From CAZNGF01 sp964572855 (lineage in GTDB: Bacteria > Bipolaricaulota > Bipolaricaulia > RBG-16-55-9 > JAJCYT01), in assembly GCA_964572855.1 (NCBI GenBank), contig CAZNGF010000006.1, positions 1 to 64,000 of the forward strand: a stretch of DNA of 64,000 nucleotides, written 5' to 3'. The translations under genes and the position numbers were made by a program. The notes under the pieces are model-generated. The model saw only the letters and a program-made list of their open reading frames with translations, was not told the DNA's origin and made no database searches. Positions 27,075 to 34,932 of the stretch are shown here, one piece after another (within the stretch, counting starts at the first letter, position 1; the number at the start of each line of letters is the position of its first letter).

Positions 27075-28574
27075 GTGAAGGGCGAACACGGTTTGGCCAA
27101 GACGTTGAAGGCAAACGGCGTGGCGCTGGCGGCGGGCGTGTACGGCGACCCGTGCACCGCGCTGCTGCGGGCGCTCAGTGAGGCCGGGGTGCCCGTCGAG
27201 GTGAGCGTCGAGGAGAAGAGCGCGCTGGCCCAGGCGCTCGGGGTCTCGGTGGCTGGTGGGCGTGCCGTGGTGGCCTTCAAGCAGGTGGGCGTCAACGTGG
27301 CCGCCGACGCGCTGGTGGGCGCGGCCACCCACGGGACGGGCGCGGGGCTGCTCGTGCTCGCCGGCGACGACCCCGGCGCGGCCAAGTCGACCAACGAGCA
27401 GGACTCGCGCTGGTACGCGCGCTTGAGCGAGCTGCCCGTGCTCACCCCGCACGACGCCGACGGCCTCGCGCGCGCGGCCGTCGAGGGGCTCGAGCTGTCC
27501 GAGACGCTCGGGCTGCCCGTCCTGCTCCAGCTCACGGCCCGGCTCACCCAGGACGAGGGCGAGGTGGGCGACTACACCGCAAACACGACCGGCGCCTTCG
27601 ACCGCGACCGGCCCTGGGGCCGCTTCATGCTGGAGCGGCACAAGTACCTGCACCAGGAAATCTATCCGCGGCTGCTCGAAACAATCGAGGCGTCCGAGCT
27701 GCACCGGGTCACAAGCGGCGATGGCCCCGACGGCGCCATCTCGTGCGGCGGTGCGTCCCAACTGGTCCAGGTTCCAAACCACTTCGCGCTCGGCTACGCC
27801 TACCCGCTGCCCGAACGCAAGCTGGTCGACTATCTCAAGGGGCTGAAACGGGTCCTGATCGTCGAGGAGGTCGCGCCGGTCGTCGAGGAGGCCGTGCGCT
27901 CGCTGGCCCACGCGCACGGGATCGACGTTTCCGTGCTGGGCCGGCTCAGCGGCCACCTGCCGCGCGTGGGGGCCCTGACGGCCGAGGCCGTGGCCGGCGC
28001 CTTCGACCTCGAACCCGAGGGGTTGAACTTCGACGTGACCCAGGAGCCCAACCAGGGGATATTTCAGCTCCCCTGCGGCGGGTTCGAGCCGCTCTACCGC
28101 GCGCTCGACGCCGCGCTGCCGGAAGGGTACCCCGTGGCCGGCGACGTGGGCTGTTCCATCCTGCACGGCTACTTCCCGCCGCAGGTGGTGGACACGGCCT
28201 ACGCGCTCGGGACGAGCGTGGCCACCGGCGCGGGCCTGAGCTTCAACGGGGACAAGGGCGTGGCGGTCGTGGGCGACACGGGCTTTTTGCACTCGGGGAT
28301 CACCGCGCTGCTGAACGCCGCTGCGCACGGGCACGACCTGCTCGTCATCGTGCTCCACAACGGGATCGCCGGCATGACGCCGGGCCACCTGGACCTGCCC
28401 GGCATGGAGCGCATCCCCCTGTTGATCGAGGCCTGCGGCGTTGACGCACTCGACGAGCTCGACGTCGAGGCCGATTCGGAGGCCGACATGCGGGCGGCGA
28501 TCGAGAAACGGCTCGGACAACGGGGCGTCCACGTCGTGCTCGCCCGCGGCCAGGGCCGGATCTGGGGGACGTGA
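27075..28574 (+). CDS. TPP enzyme related to indolepyruvate:ferredoxin oxidoreductase alpha, without the ferredoxin domain
   Basis: A 499-residue protein following the IorA plan. The N-terminal pyrimidine-binding domain has SVEEKSALAQALGVSVAGGR, KQVGVNVAAD and DDPGAAKSTNEQDSRWYAR. The C-terminal TPP domain has GDVGCSILHGY, GDTGFLHSGITALLNAA and VLHNGIAGMTPGH. Classical IorA ends in two [4Fe-4S] sites; this one stops at ARGQGRIWGT with no such cysteines. No IorB gene adjoins. AAGGAGG is spaced 7 bases from GTG 27075 and only 1 base from the ATG at 27069, so the GTG is preferred. It probably acts on an aryl or other 2-oxoacid, with an unknown electron route. Confidence 0.8.
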   Translation: MKGEHGLAKTLKANGVALAAGVYGDPCTALLRALSEAGVPVEVSVEEKSALAQALGVSVAGGRAVVAFKQVGVNVAADALVGAATHGTGAGLLVLAGDDPGAAKSTNEQDSRWYARLSELPVLTPHDADGLARAAVEGLELSETLGLPVLLQLTARLTQDEGEVGDYTANTTGAFDRDRPWGRFMLERHKYLHQEIYPRLLETIEASELHRVTSGDGPDGAISCGGASQLVQVPNHFALGYAYPLPERKLVDYLKGLKRVLIVEEVAPVVEEAVRSLAHAHGIDVSVLGRLSGHLPRVGALTAEAVAGAFDLEPEGLNFDVTQEPNQGIFQLPCGGFEPLYRALDAALPEGYPVAGDVGCSILHGYFPPQVVDTAYALGTSVATGAGLSFNGDKGVAVVGDTGFLHSGITALLNAAAHGHDLLVIVLHNGIAGMTPGHLDLPGMERIPLLIEACGVDALDELDVEADSEADMRAAIEKRLGQRGVHVVLARGQGRIWGT

Positions 28575-29950
28575 TGCGCGCGCTCAGCGAGGCCCAGCTC
28601 GACGCGCTCCGGGGGCTGCTGCCGGCCGAGCGCCTGTCGCGGAACCAAAGCGAGCTGGCCGCGCACGCCCGCGACGAATCGGCGCACGACGAGTCCCCTC
28701 CCGACCTCGTCTTCTACGCGCGGACGACCGAGGAGATCGCGGCGCTGCTGCGCTACTGCAACGCCGAAAACATCCCGGTCACCCCCTGGGGCGCGGGCAC
28801 GAGCCTGGAGGCCAACCCCGTGCCCCTGCGCGGCGGGGTCTCGCTGGACCTCGCGCGCATGGACAAAATCCTGGCGGTGCGCCCCGAGGATTTCCAGGTC
28901 ACGGTCCAGCCCGGCGTCATCCTGCAGGATTTGAATGAAAAACTCAGCAAACACGGCCTGTTTTTCCCGCCCGACCCGGGCGCGCCCTGCTCGATCGGCG
29001 GCATGGTGGCCAACAACGCCGCCGGCATCCGCGCCATGAAGTACGGCGCCACCAAGGACTACGTGCTGCAGCTCGAGGTCGTGCTGGCCGGTGGGGAGGT
29101 CATCCGTTGCGGCACGCGCGCCATGCGCACCTCGTCCGGCTACGATCTCGTGCACCTGTTCATCGGCTCGGAGGGCACGCTGGGCGTCTTCAGCGAGGTC
29201 ACGCTCAAGCTGGCCGGCATCCCGCCGGAGGTGGCGGCGGCTACGGCCTCGTTCCCCGACATGGAGCGAGCCAGCCGCGCCGTGGTCGAACTGGTGCAGG
29301 CGGGCCTGAACCCGGCCGCGCTCGAGCTGCTCGACCCGGTCACGGTGCGCGACGTCAACGCGTTCAAGGGGCTCGACCTGCCCGAGACGCCGCTGCTGTT
29401 TTTGGAGTTCAGCGGCACGGCGCCCGCGGTCGAGGAGGACGTGTCGCTGGCCCGGACCCTGTGCGAGGAGCACGGCGGCACGGACTACCGCGCCGCGCAC
29501 GGCCGCGATGAGCGCGACGCGCTCTGGGAAGCGCGCCACCACGTGGCCTACGCCGCCGCGGCCGCCAACCCCGGCAAGCGCTTCGTGGCCATGGACGTGG
29601 CCGTCCCCCTCAGCAAGTTCCCCGAAACGGTCGAGCTCGCGCGCGCGACGCTCTCGGCGCACGGGCTGGCCGGCCCCGTCTTTGGCCACGCCGGCGACGG
29701 CAACCTGCACGTCGTGATTTTCTACGGCGACGGCGAGCGGGAGAAGGTCCAGGCCGCCAACGACGCGATCGTCAACCGGGTCATCGAGCTGGGCGGCACG
29801 GCCACGGGCGAGCACGGCGTGGGCGCGGGCAAGATCCATTTCATGGAGCAGGAACACGGCGCGGGCTACGCGCTCATGCGCCAGCTCAAGGACCTGCTCG
29901 ATCCGCGCGGGATCCTGAATCCGGGCAAGATCTTCCCCACGCGAACTTGA
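28574..29950 (+). CDS. FAD-linked oxidase, GlcD/D-lactate dehydrogenase type
   Basis: A 458-residue vanillyl-alcohol-oxidase-fold flavoprotein that oxidises a 2-hydroxyacid such as glycolate, D-lactate or an aryl-lactate to the 2-oxoacid. The FAD domain carries GAGTSLEANPVPLRGG and PGAPCSIGGMVANNAAG, then TSSGYDLVHLFIGSEGTLGV. The C-terminal FAD-oxidase domain has FGHAGDGNLHV and GEHGVGAGK. The ATG overlaps the stop of the IorA-like gene (TGATG), so the products are made together. A matched pair hydroxyacid to oxoacid to decarboxylated product is plausible. Confidence 0.9.
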   Translation: MRALSEAQLDALRGLLPAERLSRNQSELAAHARDESAHDESPPDLVFYARTTEEIAALLRYCNAENIPVTPWGAGTSLEANPVPLRGGVSLDLARMDKILAVRPEDFQVTVQPGVILQDLNEKLSKHGLFFPPDPGAPCSIGGMVANNAAGIRAMKYGATKDYVLQLEVVLAGGEVIRCGTRAMRTSSGYDLVHLFIGSEGTLGVFSEVTLKLAGIPPEVAAATASFPDMERASRAVVELVQAGLNPAALELLDPVTVRDVNAFKGLDLPETPLLFLEFSGTAPAVEEDVSLARTLCEEHGGTDYRAAHGRDERDALWEARHHVAYAAAAANPGKRFVAMDVAVPLSKFPETVELARATLSAHGLAGPVFGHAGDGNLHVVIFYGDGEREKVQAANDAIVNRVIELGGTATGEHGVGAGKIHFMEQEHGAGYALMRQLKDLLDPRGILNPGKIFPTRT

Positions 29951-29976
29951 GGCGGGCAAGCGCAGCTCGACCGGCC

Positions 29977-30801
29977 CTAACGGAGCTTGCCCGTCAACGT
30001 GGTTTGCAACGCCTCAAGCTGGGGCCGCACCTGGCGCGCGACCTCGCCGGCTTGGCCGAAGTCCATGAAGGACACGCCGACGATCTCGGGCTTGAAGTGG
30101 ATGTCCGGCGCGCCTCGCTTCAGCTTCTCGTCCAGCAGGGCGCCTTGCAGGAGGTCGAGCGCGCGCAGGGCCGACTGGAGCGCGCTGGGGTTGTCGTCCT
30201 CGTCGCGGACGCGCCCGCTGCTCAGGTCGACGGCGACCGTCAGGTCGTGGTCCTCGCCCAGCGTGTCGTAGGGGAGCTGGCTGACGACGCCCCCGTCGAT
30301 GAGCAAACGCGCCCCCACCCGCACGGGCTTGAACAGCCCCGGCACGGCCATGCTCGCCTGGACGGCGGGCTGGAGCTCGCCGGAGGTGAAAACGACCTCC
30401 GTGCCCGCGCTGTAGTCCGTGGCCACGACCTTGAGCGGGAGCTCGAGCTGCTCGAAGGTCGTCAGCTCGAGCCGCTCGAACAGGCGGCCGATGAACCCGT
30501 CCGCGCTGATCACCCCGCCCCGGTCCCCCTCCAGCGCCAGGCCCCGCAGCCAGTCCAGCAAGCCCTCCCGCTTGGCCAAAACGTCCCGCCACGTGTCGTC
30601 CTCGGCGATCGTGCGCCGTTCGATCAGCGCGCGGATCTCGCGCCCCGACAGGCCCGAGGCGTAGAGCGCGCCCACCAGCGCGCCGATGCTCGTGCCGGCG
30701 ATCGCGCTGGGGCGCACCCCCAGCTCGTCGAACAGCTCCAGCACAAGCGCGTGGGCCACGCCCCACACGCCGCCGCCTCCCAGGGCCAACCCGATACGCA
30801 T
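29977..30801 (-). CDS. Patatin-like phospholipase (RssA type)
   Basis: A 274-residue serine lipase-fold protein. The oxyanion motif GGGGVWG is at the N-terminus, the nucleophile elbow is GTSIG (Ser near 42), and the catalytic aspartate is in the DGG of LLIDGGVVSQLP. These three elements form the Ser-Asp dyad of the patatin family, which hydrolyses acyl esters of lipids. It lacks a signal peptide, so it is cytoplasmic or peripheral. It is convergent with the GlcD gene; GGGAGGTCCTG precedes its ATG. Confidence 0.9.
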   Translation of the reverse strand: MRIGLALGGGGVWGVAHALVLELFDELGVRPSAIAGTSIGALVGALYASGLSGREIRALIERRTIAEDDTWRDVLAKREGLLDWLRGLALEGDRGGVISADGFIGRLFERLELTTFEQLELPLKVVATDYSAGTEVVFTSGELQPAVQASMAVPGLFKPVRVGARLLIDGGVVSQLPYDTLGEDHDLTVAVDLSSGRVRDEDDNPSALQSALRALDLLQGALLDEKLKRGAPDIHFKPEIVGVSFMDFGQAGEVARQVRPQLEALQTTLTGKLR

Positions 30802-30896
30802 CAGGACCTCCCGTCATTCCGTTGGTCGTTGGCGGGGCGAGTATAGCCCGGACGGGGCGTTGGAGACAGCCCCCGCGCCCCTTGGGTTGAGGCCTT

Positions 30897-31487
30897 TCAG
30901 AGCGCCACGTCGGAACGCATGTCGCGCAGCTCGGCGCGGCCGATGCCGAGGTAGTCGAGCGTGGCGCCGGGGGTCTTGTGCCCCAGCTTCCGCTGCGCGA
31001 ACGCCAGCGCCGCGTAGGTCTTGCCGTTGAGCGCCCAGACCTGGTAGGCGAACGTCTTCCTCAGCGTGTGCGCGCTGTAGTTGCCGGCGTCGAGCCCCGC
31101 CCGCCCGCACCAGCGCTTCACCCAGCGGTTGACGGTGCGCTCCGAGATCGGGAAGACGGGTTCCTCGCACGCGCCCAGCTCGTGGGCCCGCAGGTAGAAG
31201 GCCATGGCCTCCCGCATCGCCTTGTTGACCCGATCCTGCCGCCCTTGCGGCAACGCGCCGCCTTGCAGGCGCAGGCGGCGGCGCGGCCGGCCCGCGTCGG
31301 TCCACAAATCGGCGCAGGTGAGCCGGGTGAGCTCCGACACCCGCAGCCCCGAGTTGACGCCCACGGTGAACAGCAGATAGCCCACGTGGTTCCGCTCCCG
31401 CCCCAGCATCGCCTTGATGGCGCGGATGGCGCGGCGGTCCCGTATGGGGTCGGCGGGCGTCGGAATCGGACGCTGCGCTTGACTCAT
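30897..31487 (-). CDS. Short tyrosine recombinase (FimB-sized, catalytic domain only)
   Basis: A 196-residue site-specific recombinase. Catalytic residues in order are Arg in SGLRVSEL, the H-x-x-R box as HTLRKTF, the His of LGHKTPGAT and the tyrosine of LDYLGI. The N-terminal SAM-like core-binding domain is missing, as in FimB/FimE-size enzymes and some integron- or transposon-borne recombinases. It has its own minus-strand promoter and no phage or plasmid neighbours, so it is an orphan. The target site was not found. A resident DNA-inversion or cassette role is only inference. Confidence 0.85.
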   Translation of the reverse strand: MSQAQRPIPTPADPIRDRRAIRAIKAMLGRERNHVGYLLFTVGVNSGLRVSELTRLTCADLWTDAGRPRRRLRLQGGALPQGRQDRVNKAMREAMAFYLRAHELGACEEPVFPISERTVNRWVKRWCGRAGLDAGNYSAHTLRKTFAYQVWALNGKTYAALAFAQRKLGHKTPGATLDYLGIGRAELRDMRSDVAL

Positions 31488-31495
31488 AAGGCGTT

Positions 31496-31524
31496 ACAAT
31501 ACAGGGATAACCGACAAAAGGCAA
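31496..31524 (-). promoter_or_regulatory. Promoter for the short recombinase
   Basis: On the minus strand TTGCCT (31524-31519) and TATTGT (31501-31496) are 17 bases apart, immediately upstream of the recombinase start at 31487. The leader would be very short. Confidence 0.45.
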
Positions 31525-31585
31525 TGCCAATAACTCTCTGACCATTGATCAAGCTGAAGGGGACTGATATTCTGTGTGTCGGTTT

Positions 31586-31613
31586 TTGCGTTTTTAAGAC
31601 AGCCCATTATACT
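31586..31613 (+). promoter_or_regulatory. Promoter-like site for the coiled-coil gene
   Basis: TTGCGT (31586-31591) and TATACT (31608-31613), 16 bases apart, lie about 100 bases upstream of the ATG at 31712 in a locally AT-rich stretch. The -35 is weak. Confidence 0.4.
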
Positions 31614-31711
31614 GATGGCGTCCCCATTGCCAAAGCGAAACCCGCGCCGGCGCGCCCCACGCGCGTTGCGGCCGGTTTCACCAAACCAACACGATCGAGA
31701 GAGGAGCATCG

Positions 31712-32428
31712 ATGGAAACGAACGAAGAGGCGCAAGGCGAGCTGAGGCTTACGATCCCGCGCGCCACGCTGATCGGCGTGGCCGTCCTGCTGGTGGGCGG
31801 CGTCCTGGGCGCGGCGCTGGGGGCCGGACTGCAGTCCGCCGGCGTCCCGCAGGAAACCGTGGACGCGCTGGAAGCGCGCAACGAAACGCTTGCAAGCGAG
31901 TTGGAGCAGGCCCAGGCCACGGCCGACGAGCTGCGCACGGGAATGGAGGTGCTCCGGGGCGAGCTGGAGGCCGCCCAGGCCGCCAACGCGCAGCTCGAGA
32001 CCGAGCTGGCCTCCCCGGCCCAGGCCATGACGGAGCTGCGCGACCGCGTCAACGCGCTCACGCTCGAGCTGGAAGCCGCCCGGGAGGAGATCGCCCGGCT
32101 GCAATCCGTCCGCGACGAGATGGCCGCCAACGTCACCTCGGTCGAGCGCAACGCCGAGGCGCTCCGGCAACGCCTGGACGCGGCCACGGCCGAAGCGGCG
32201 CGCTTGAGCGACCAGAAGGCCACGCTGCAGCGCGAGCTGGAGGGGGCCCAGGAGCGCTACGCCCAGATGCGCAGCGAGCGCGACCTCGTGACCCAGATGA
32301 ACGAGACGCTCGACGGCACGGTCGACAGCCTCAACCGCACGATCAACACCCTGAACGACACCATCCGTTCGCTGACCGAGACCGACCCCGATCCGGCGCA
32401 GTCGGCGTCCAGCGAACAGGCTTCATGA
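31712..32428 (+). CDS. Membrane-anchored coiled-coil protein
   Basis: A 238-residue protein with one N-terminal membrane helix (ATLIGVAVLLVGGVLGAALG), then a long heptad-rich coiled coil (ETLASELEQAQATADELRTG, ELEAAREEIARLQSVRDEMA, and so on to about residue 220) and a short acidic/Ser tail. The ATG at 31712 follows GAGAGGAGC. The cytoplasmic or periplasmic topology is not certain. Such proteins act as structural or tethering factors, but no family is recognised. It precedes the aspartoacylase-like gene by 100 bases. Confidence 0.75.
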   Translation: METNEEAQGELRLTIPRATLIGVAVLLVGGVLGAALGAGLQSAGVPQETVDALEARNETLASELEQAQATADELRTGMEVLRGELEAAQAANAQLETELASPAQAMTELRDRVNALTLELEAAREEIARLQSVRDEMAANVTSVERNAEALRQRLDAATAEAARLSDQKATLQRELEGAQERYAQMRSERDLVTQMNETLDGTVDSLNRTINTLNDTIRSLTETDPDPAQSASSEQAS

Positions 32429-32528
32429 CGGCCGCGCGAGGCCCTCTGGGTGGGTGACCCGCCGGCCGGTACGCCGTACCATGAGCGCGCGCGGAGGCGC
32501 GCATCACGAACGAAAGGGGCTGGAGGGC

Positions 32529-33545
32529 ATGAGGGGGGCGTTGCGGATCGGGGAGACCGAGGTGCGGGCGGGCGCGCGGGCGACGTTCAACCTGCCGATC
32601 GCCGACCTATACACGCACACCGAGCTCTCCATGCCGGTCCACGTCACGCACGCGCGCCGCGAGGGGCCCACGCTGTTCGTGAGCGCCGCGGTCCACGGCG
32701 ACGAGATCAACGGCGTCGAAATCATCCGCCGGCTCTTGAAGCTCAAGCTGCTGGCGCGGCTGCGGGGGACGCTGATCGCCGTGCCGGTGGTGAACGTGTT
32801 CGGCTTTTTGAACCAGTCGCGCTACCTGCCGGACCGCCGCGACCTCAACCGCTCCTTCCCGGGCTCGGAGACGGGCTCGCTGGCCGCGCGCCTGGCCCAC
32901 CTGTTCATGACCGAGATCGTCTCGCACTGCAGCCACGGCATCGACCTGCACACGGGCTCGCACCACCGCGCCAACCTGCCCCAGATCCGCGCCTGCCTGG
33001 ACGACGCCCAGACCGCGCGCCTGGCGCGCGCCTTCGGCGCGCCCGTGGTCATGAACGCCGACTTGCGGGACAGCTCGCTGCGCGAGGCCGTGGCCGATCG
33101 AAACGTTCCGATCCTGCTTTACGAAGCCGGCGAGGCCCTGCGGTTCGACGAGCTCTCGATTCGGTTCGGCGTCCGGGGGATCGTCTCGGTGATGCGGGCC
33201 ATCGGCATGCTGCCCCGCAAGCGCTCCGCGGGGCGGGAGCACGAGCCGATGCTGGCCACGGCCAGCGCTTGGGTGCGCGCCCCGCACAGCGGCCTGCTGC
33301 GCATGCGCCGGCACCTGGGGGCGCACGTGCGCGCGGGCGAGCTGCTGGGCCACATCGCACACCCGCTGGGCCGCCACGAGGTCGAGGTCGTCTCGACGCG
33401 GTCGGGCGTCATCGTCGGGCGCACGAACATGCCCCTGGTCAACGAGGGGGATGCCCTGTTCCACATCGCCAGCTTCGACCCCGGCGCCCGACGCGCACCG
33501 GCGTTGGAGGCGTTTCAACCTCCGGCTCGGCCCGCGGGCGGTTAG
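32529..33545 (+). CDS. Succinylglutamate desuccinylase/aspartoacylase family zinc hydrolase
   Basis: A 338-residue zinc carboxypeptidase-fold deacylase. The first zinc ligands are in HGDEINGVE, and a later ligand is in GIDLHTGSHHRANLPQI. RDLNRSFPGSETGSL provides arginine and the substrate loop, and ILLYEAGEALRF carries the catalytic glutamate. The C-terminal third is a lipoyl/biotinyl-like beta-sandwich (VRAGELLGHIAHPLG and VVSTRSGVIVGRTN), usual in this subfamily, which is often encoded beside RimK-type ligases. No RimK gene is present here. The substrate is unknown. Start ATG 32529 has GGAGGG just upstream. Confidence 0.85.
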   Translation: MRGALRIGETEVRAGARATFNLPIADLYTHTELSMPVHVTHARREGPTLFVSAAVHGDEINGVEIIRRLLKLKLLARLRGTLIAVPVVNVFGFLNQSRYLPDRRDLNRSFPGSETGSLAARLAHLFMTEIVSHCSHGIDLHTGSHHRANLPQIRACLDDAQTARLARAFGAPVVMNADLRDSSLREAVADRNVPILLYEAGEALRFDELSIRFGVRGIVSVMRAIGMLPRKRSAGREHEPMLATASAWVRAPHSGLLRMRRHLGAHVRAGELLGHIAHPLGRHEVEVVSTRSGVIVGRTNMPLVNEGDALFHIASFDPGARRAPALEAFQPPARPAGG

Positions 33546-33714
33546 GGCGCGCCTGTTCCGGATCAAGCGCGCAGGTGTCGAAGCTCATGCCCGGGACTGA
33601 GCTGGGTCATGTCGCCGGCTCGGGCGGTGGGGACAATGGGGGGGACGACCTTCAAGCAAACGACACCGGGCCGCATGCCTCGGCCCGTGGGAACAGCTTG
33701 AACCTCCTTACGAA

Positions 33715-33750
33715 CGGGCGCCGGTACCACAGCCGGCGCCCGCCTTTTTT
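33715..33750 (+). terminator. Rho-independent terminator
   Basis: CGGGCGCCGG (33715-33724) pairs exactly with CCGGCGCCCG (33733-33742) over an 8-base loop, followed by CC and six T (33745-33750). It would end the 31712-33545 transcript, or a short RNA starting within 33546-33714. That stretch has no supported gene but contains a second hairpin (33667-33687) and ACCTCCTTA at 33702-33710. Confidence 0.85.
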
Positions 33751-33785
33751 CGGCCGGGGCGCGGTTTTTGCAACCGCCTTCGTCG

Positions 33786-34355
33786 TTAATCCGCCGGCTC
33801 GGCCACGGGCGCGTCGGCCAGCGCCAGGCCGCGGGCGAGGCGGACGGTCTCCCGGACGAGCTGGCCGATTCGTTCCCGAATGTCGGCCGAACGGATCGCG
33901 TCGCCGTCGAAGTCGGCGCGGGTGGCGTAGACGAAGCGCGGGACGATGTGACAGCGGAAGTCGTACATCAAGCTGTTGATCAGGCCCGTGGGCGAGAGGT
34001 AGGCGCGGCTGCCGCCCGCGGCGCACAGGACGCCCACGACCTTGTCCTGCCAAGCGCTGCCGGTGAGCTCGATGACGTTCTTGGCCGTTGAGCTCGTGTC
34101 GTAGTTGTAAATCGGCGAGGCGATCAAGACGGCATCCGCCGCGTCGATTTTGGCTTTGAGCGCCTTGACGTTGGGGTGGTCGTAGGCCGCGTCGCCGTCG
34201 CAGGGCGGCAACGCGAACTCGCGCAGGTCCACCAGCTCGACCGGCGCGCCGTCGGAGGAGAGCGCGCGCCGAGCCTCCCGGGCCAGCAGCGCCGAGTTGC
34301 TCTCGGGGTTGAGGGAGCAGCTGAGCACGAGGGCGGTCGGGTTTTCTCCGTTCAA
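33786..34355 (-). CDS. NADPH-dependent FMN reductase family flavoprotein
   Basis: A 189-residue flavodoxin-fold protein. The phosphate-binding loop is CSLNPESNSALLA and the flavin-contact loop is SPIYNYDTSSTAKNVIE, with VVGVLCAAGGSRAYLSP near the active site. This family reduces FMN, azo or quinone substrates with NADPH. It lies 22 bases after the HxlR regulator gene on the same strand, so the regulator probably controls it, a common HxlR/flavin-reductase pairing in electrophile stress. Confidence 0.88.
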   Translation of the reverse strand: MNGENPTALVLSCSLNPESNSALLAREARRALSSDGAPVELVDLREFALPPCDGDAAYDHPNVKALKAKIDAADAVLIASPIYNYDTSSTAKNVIELTGSAWQDKVVGVLCAAGGSRAYLSPTGLINSLMYDFRCHIVPRFVYATRADFDGDAIRSADIRERIGQLVRETVRLARGLALADAPVAEPAD

Positions 34356-34377
34356 GGGGTCCTCCTTTGGGGTCGGG

Positions 34378-34734
34378 TTATGCGTCTGGCGGGGAGAGGG
34401 TCTGATCCAGGTGCGTTTGCGCCCAGTCGGTCACGGACCGCATGACGCTCTCAAGCCCTGCGCCCTGGGGCGTGAGCCGGTACTCCCAGCGCGGGGGGTG
34501 TTCCCGGTAGAGCTCGCGCTCGACCAGCCCTGCGGCCTCCAGGCGCTTGAGCCGGTCGGCCAGGATGTTGGTCGTGATGCCCTCCGGCGCGTCCAGAAAC
34601 TCGTTGAAGCGCCGCTTGCCCAAGCACATGTCGCGCACGACCAGCAGCGTCCAGCGGTCGCCGATGAGGTCGAGCGCGCGGCCCACCGGGCAAGACGAGC
34701 GCGGCCGGCGGATGCGGTCGGCCGGCGTGTTCAC
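34378..34734 (-). CDS. HxlR-family transcriptional regulator
   Basis: A 118-residue winged-helix regulator. The CPVGRALDLIGDRWTLLVVR motif includes the redox-capable cysteine and the first helices, and RFNEFLDAPEGITTNILADR is the recognition region, ending with the wing. I start at GTG 34734 because GGGAGAG lies upstream and this gives the normal family length; an in-frame ATG lies further upstream inside the promoter. The single cysteine suggests sensing of disulfide, aldehyde or quinone stress. First gene of a two-gene operon with the FMN reductase. Confidence 0.88.
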   Translation of the reverse strand: MNTPADRIRRPRSSCPVGRALDLIGDRWTLLVVRDMCLGKRRFNEFLDAPEGITTNILADRLKRLEAAGLVERELYREHPPRWEYRLTPQGAGLESVMRSVTDWAQTHLDQTLSPPDA

Positions 34735-34758
34735 GGCGTTAGCTCTCCCATGGCACCC

Positions 34759-34786
34759 ATTGTAGCCGGTCGCTTGCAAATCGCAA
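34759..34786 (-). promoter_or_regulatory. Promoter and likely operator of the HxlR/FMN reductase operon
   Basis: On the minus strand TTGCGA (34786-34781) and TACAAT (34764-34759) are 16 bases apart. The spacer contains TTGCAAGCGA next to the TTGCGATTTGCAA palindrome-like element, a plausible HxlR operator overlapping the -35. Confidence 0.5.
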
Positions 34787-34811
34787 TTTTCGGTTTCGTT
34801 TTGCTACAGGA

Positions 34812-34873
34812 CGAATTCCACCGTGAAGCCGAGCGTCAGTGGTGAAAAGCGGATGAAAAAGCGGTGAAATTCG
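34812..34873. repeat. Inverted repeat in the divergent region before the BACON/beta-helix gene
   Basis: CGAATTCCACCG (34812-34823) and CGGTGAAATTCG (34862-34873) are inverted with one mismatch. The spacer carries a tandem AGCGG(A)TGAAAA motif. It may be an operator or an mRNA hairpin for the gene at 34933. Confidence 0.4.
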
Positions 34874-34932
34874 CATGAGGCCTATTGATTCGGCACCGTC
34901 GCATGGGGTAAGGTGGCGGGGAGGTGAGGCCC

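Noticed and set aside
31519..31631. A short inverted repeat (GGCAATG / CATTGCC) about 100 bases apart beside the recombinase, as a fim-like switch.
   Set aside because: Only 7 bases match and flanks differ, so chance is likely. Left as a question under the recombinase finding.
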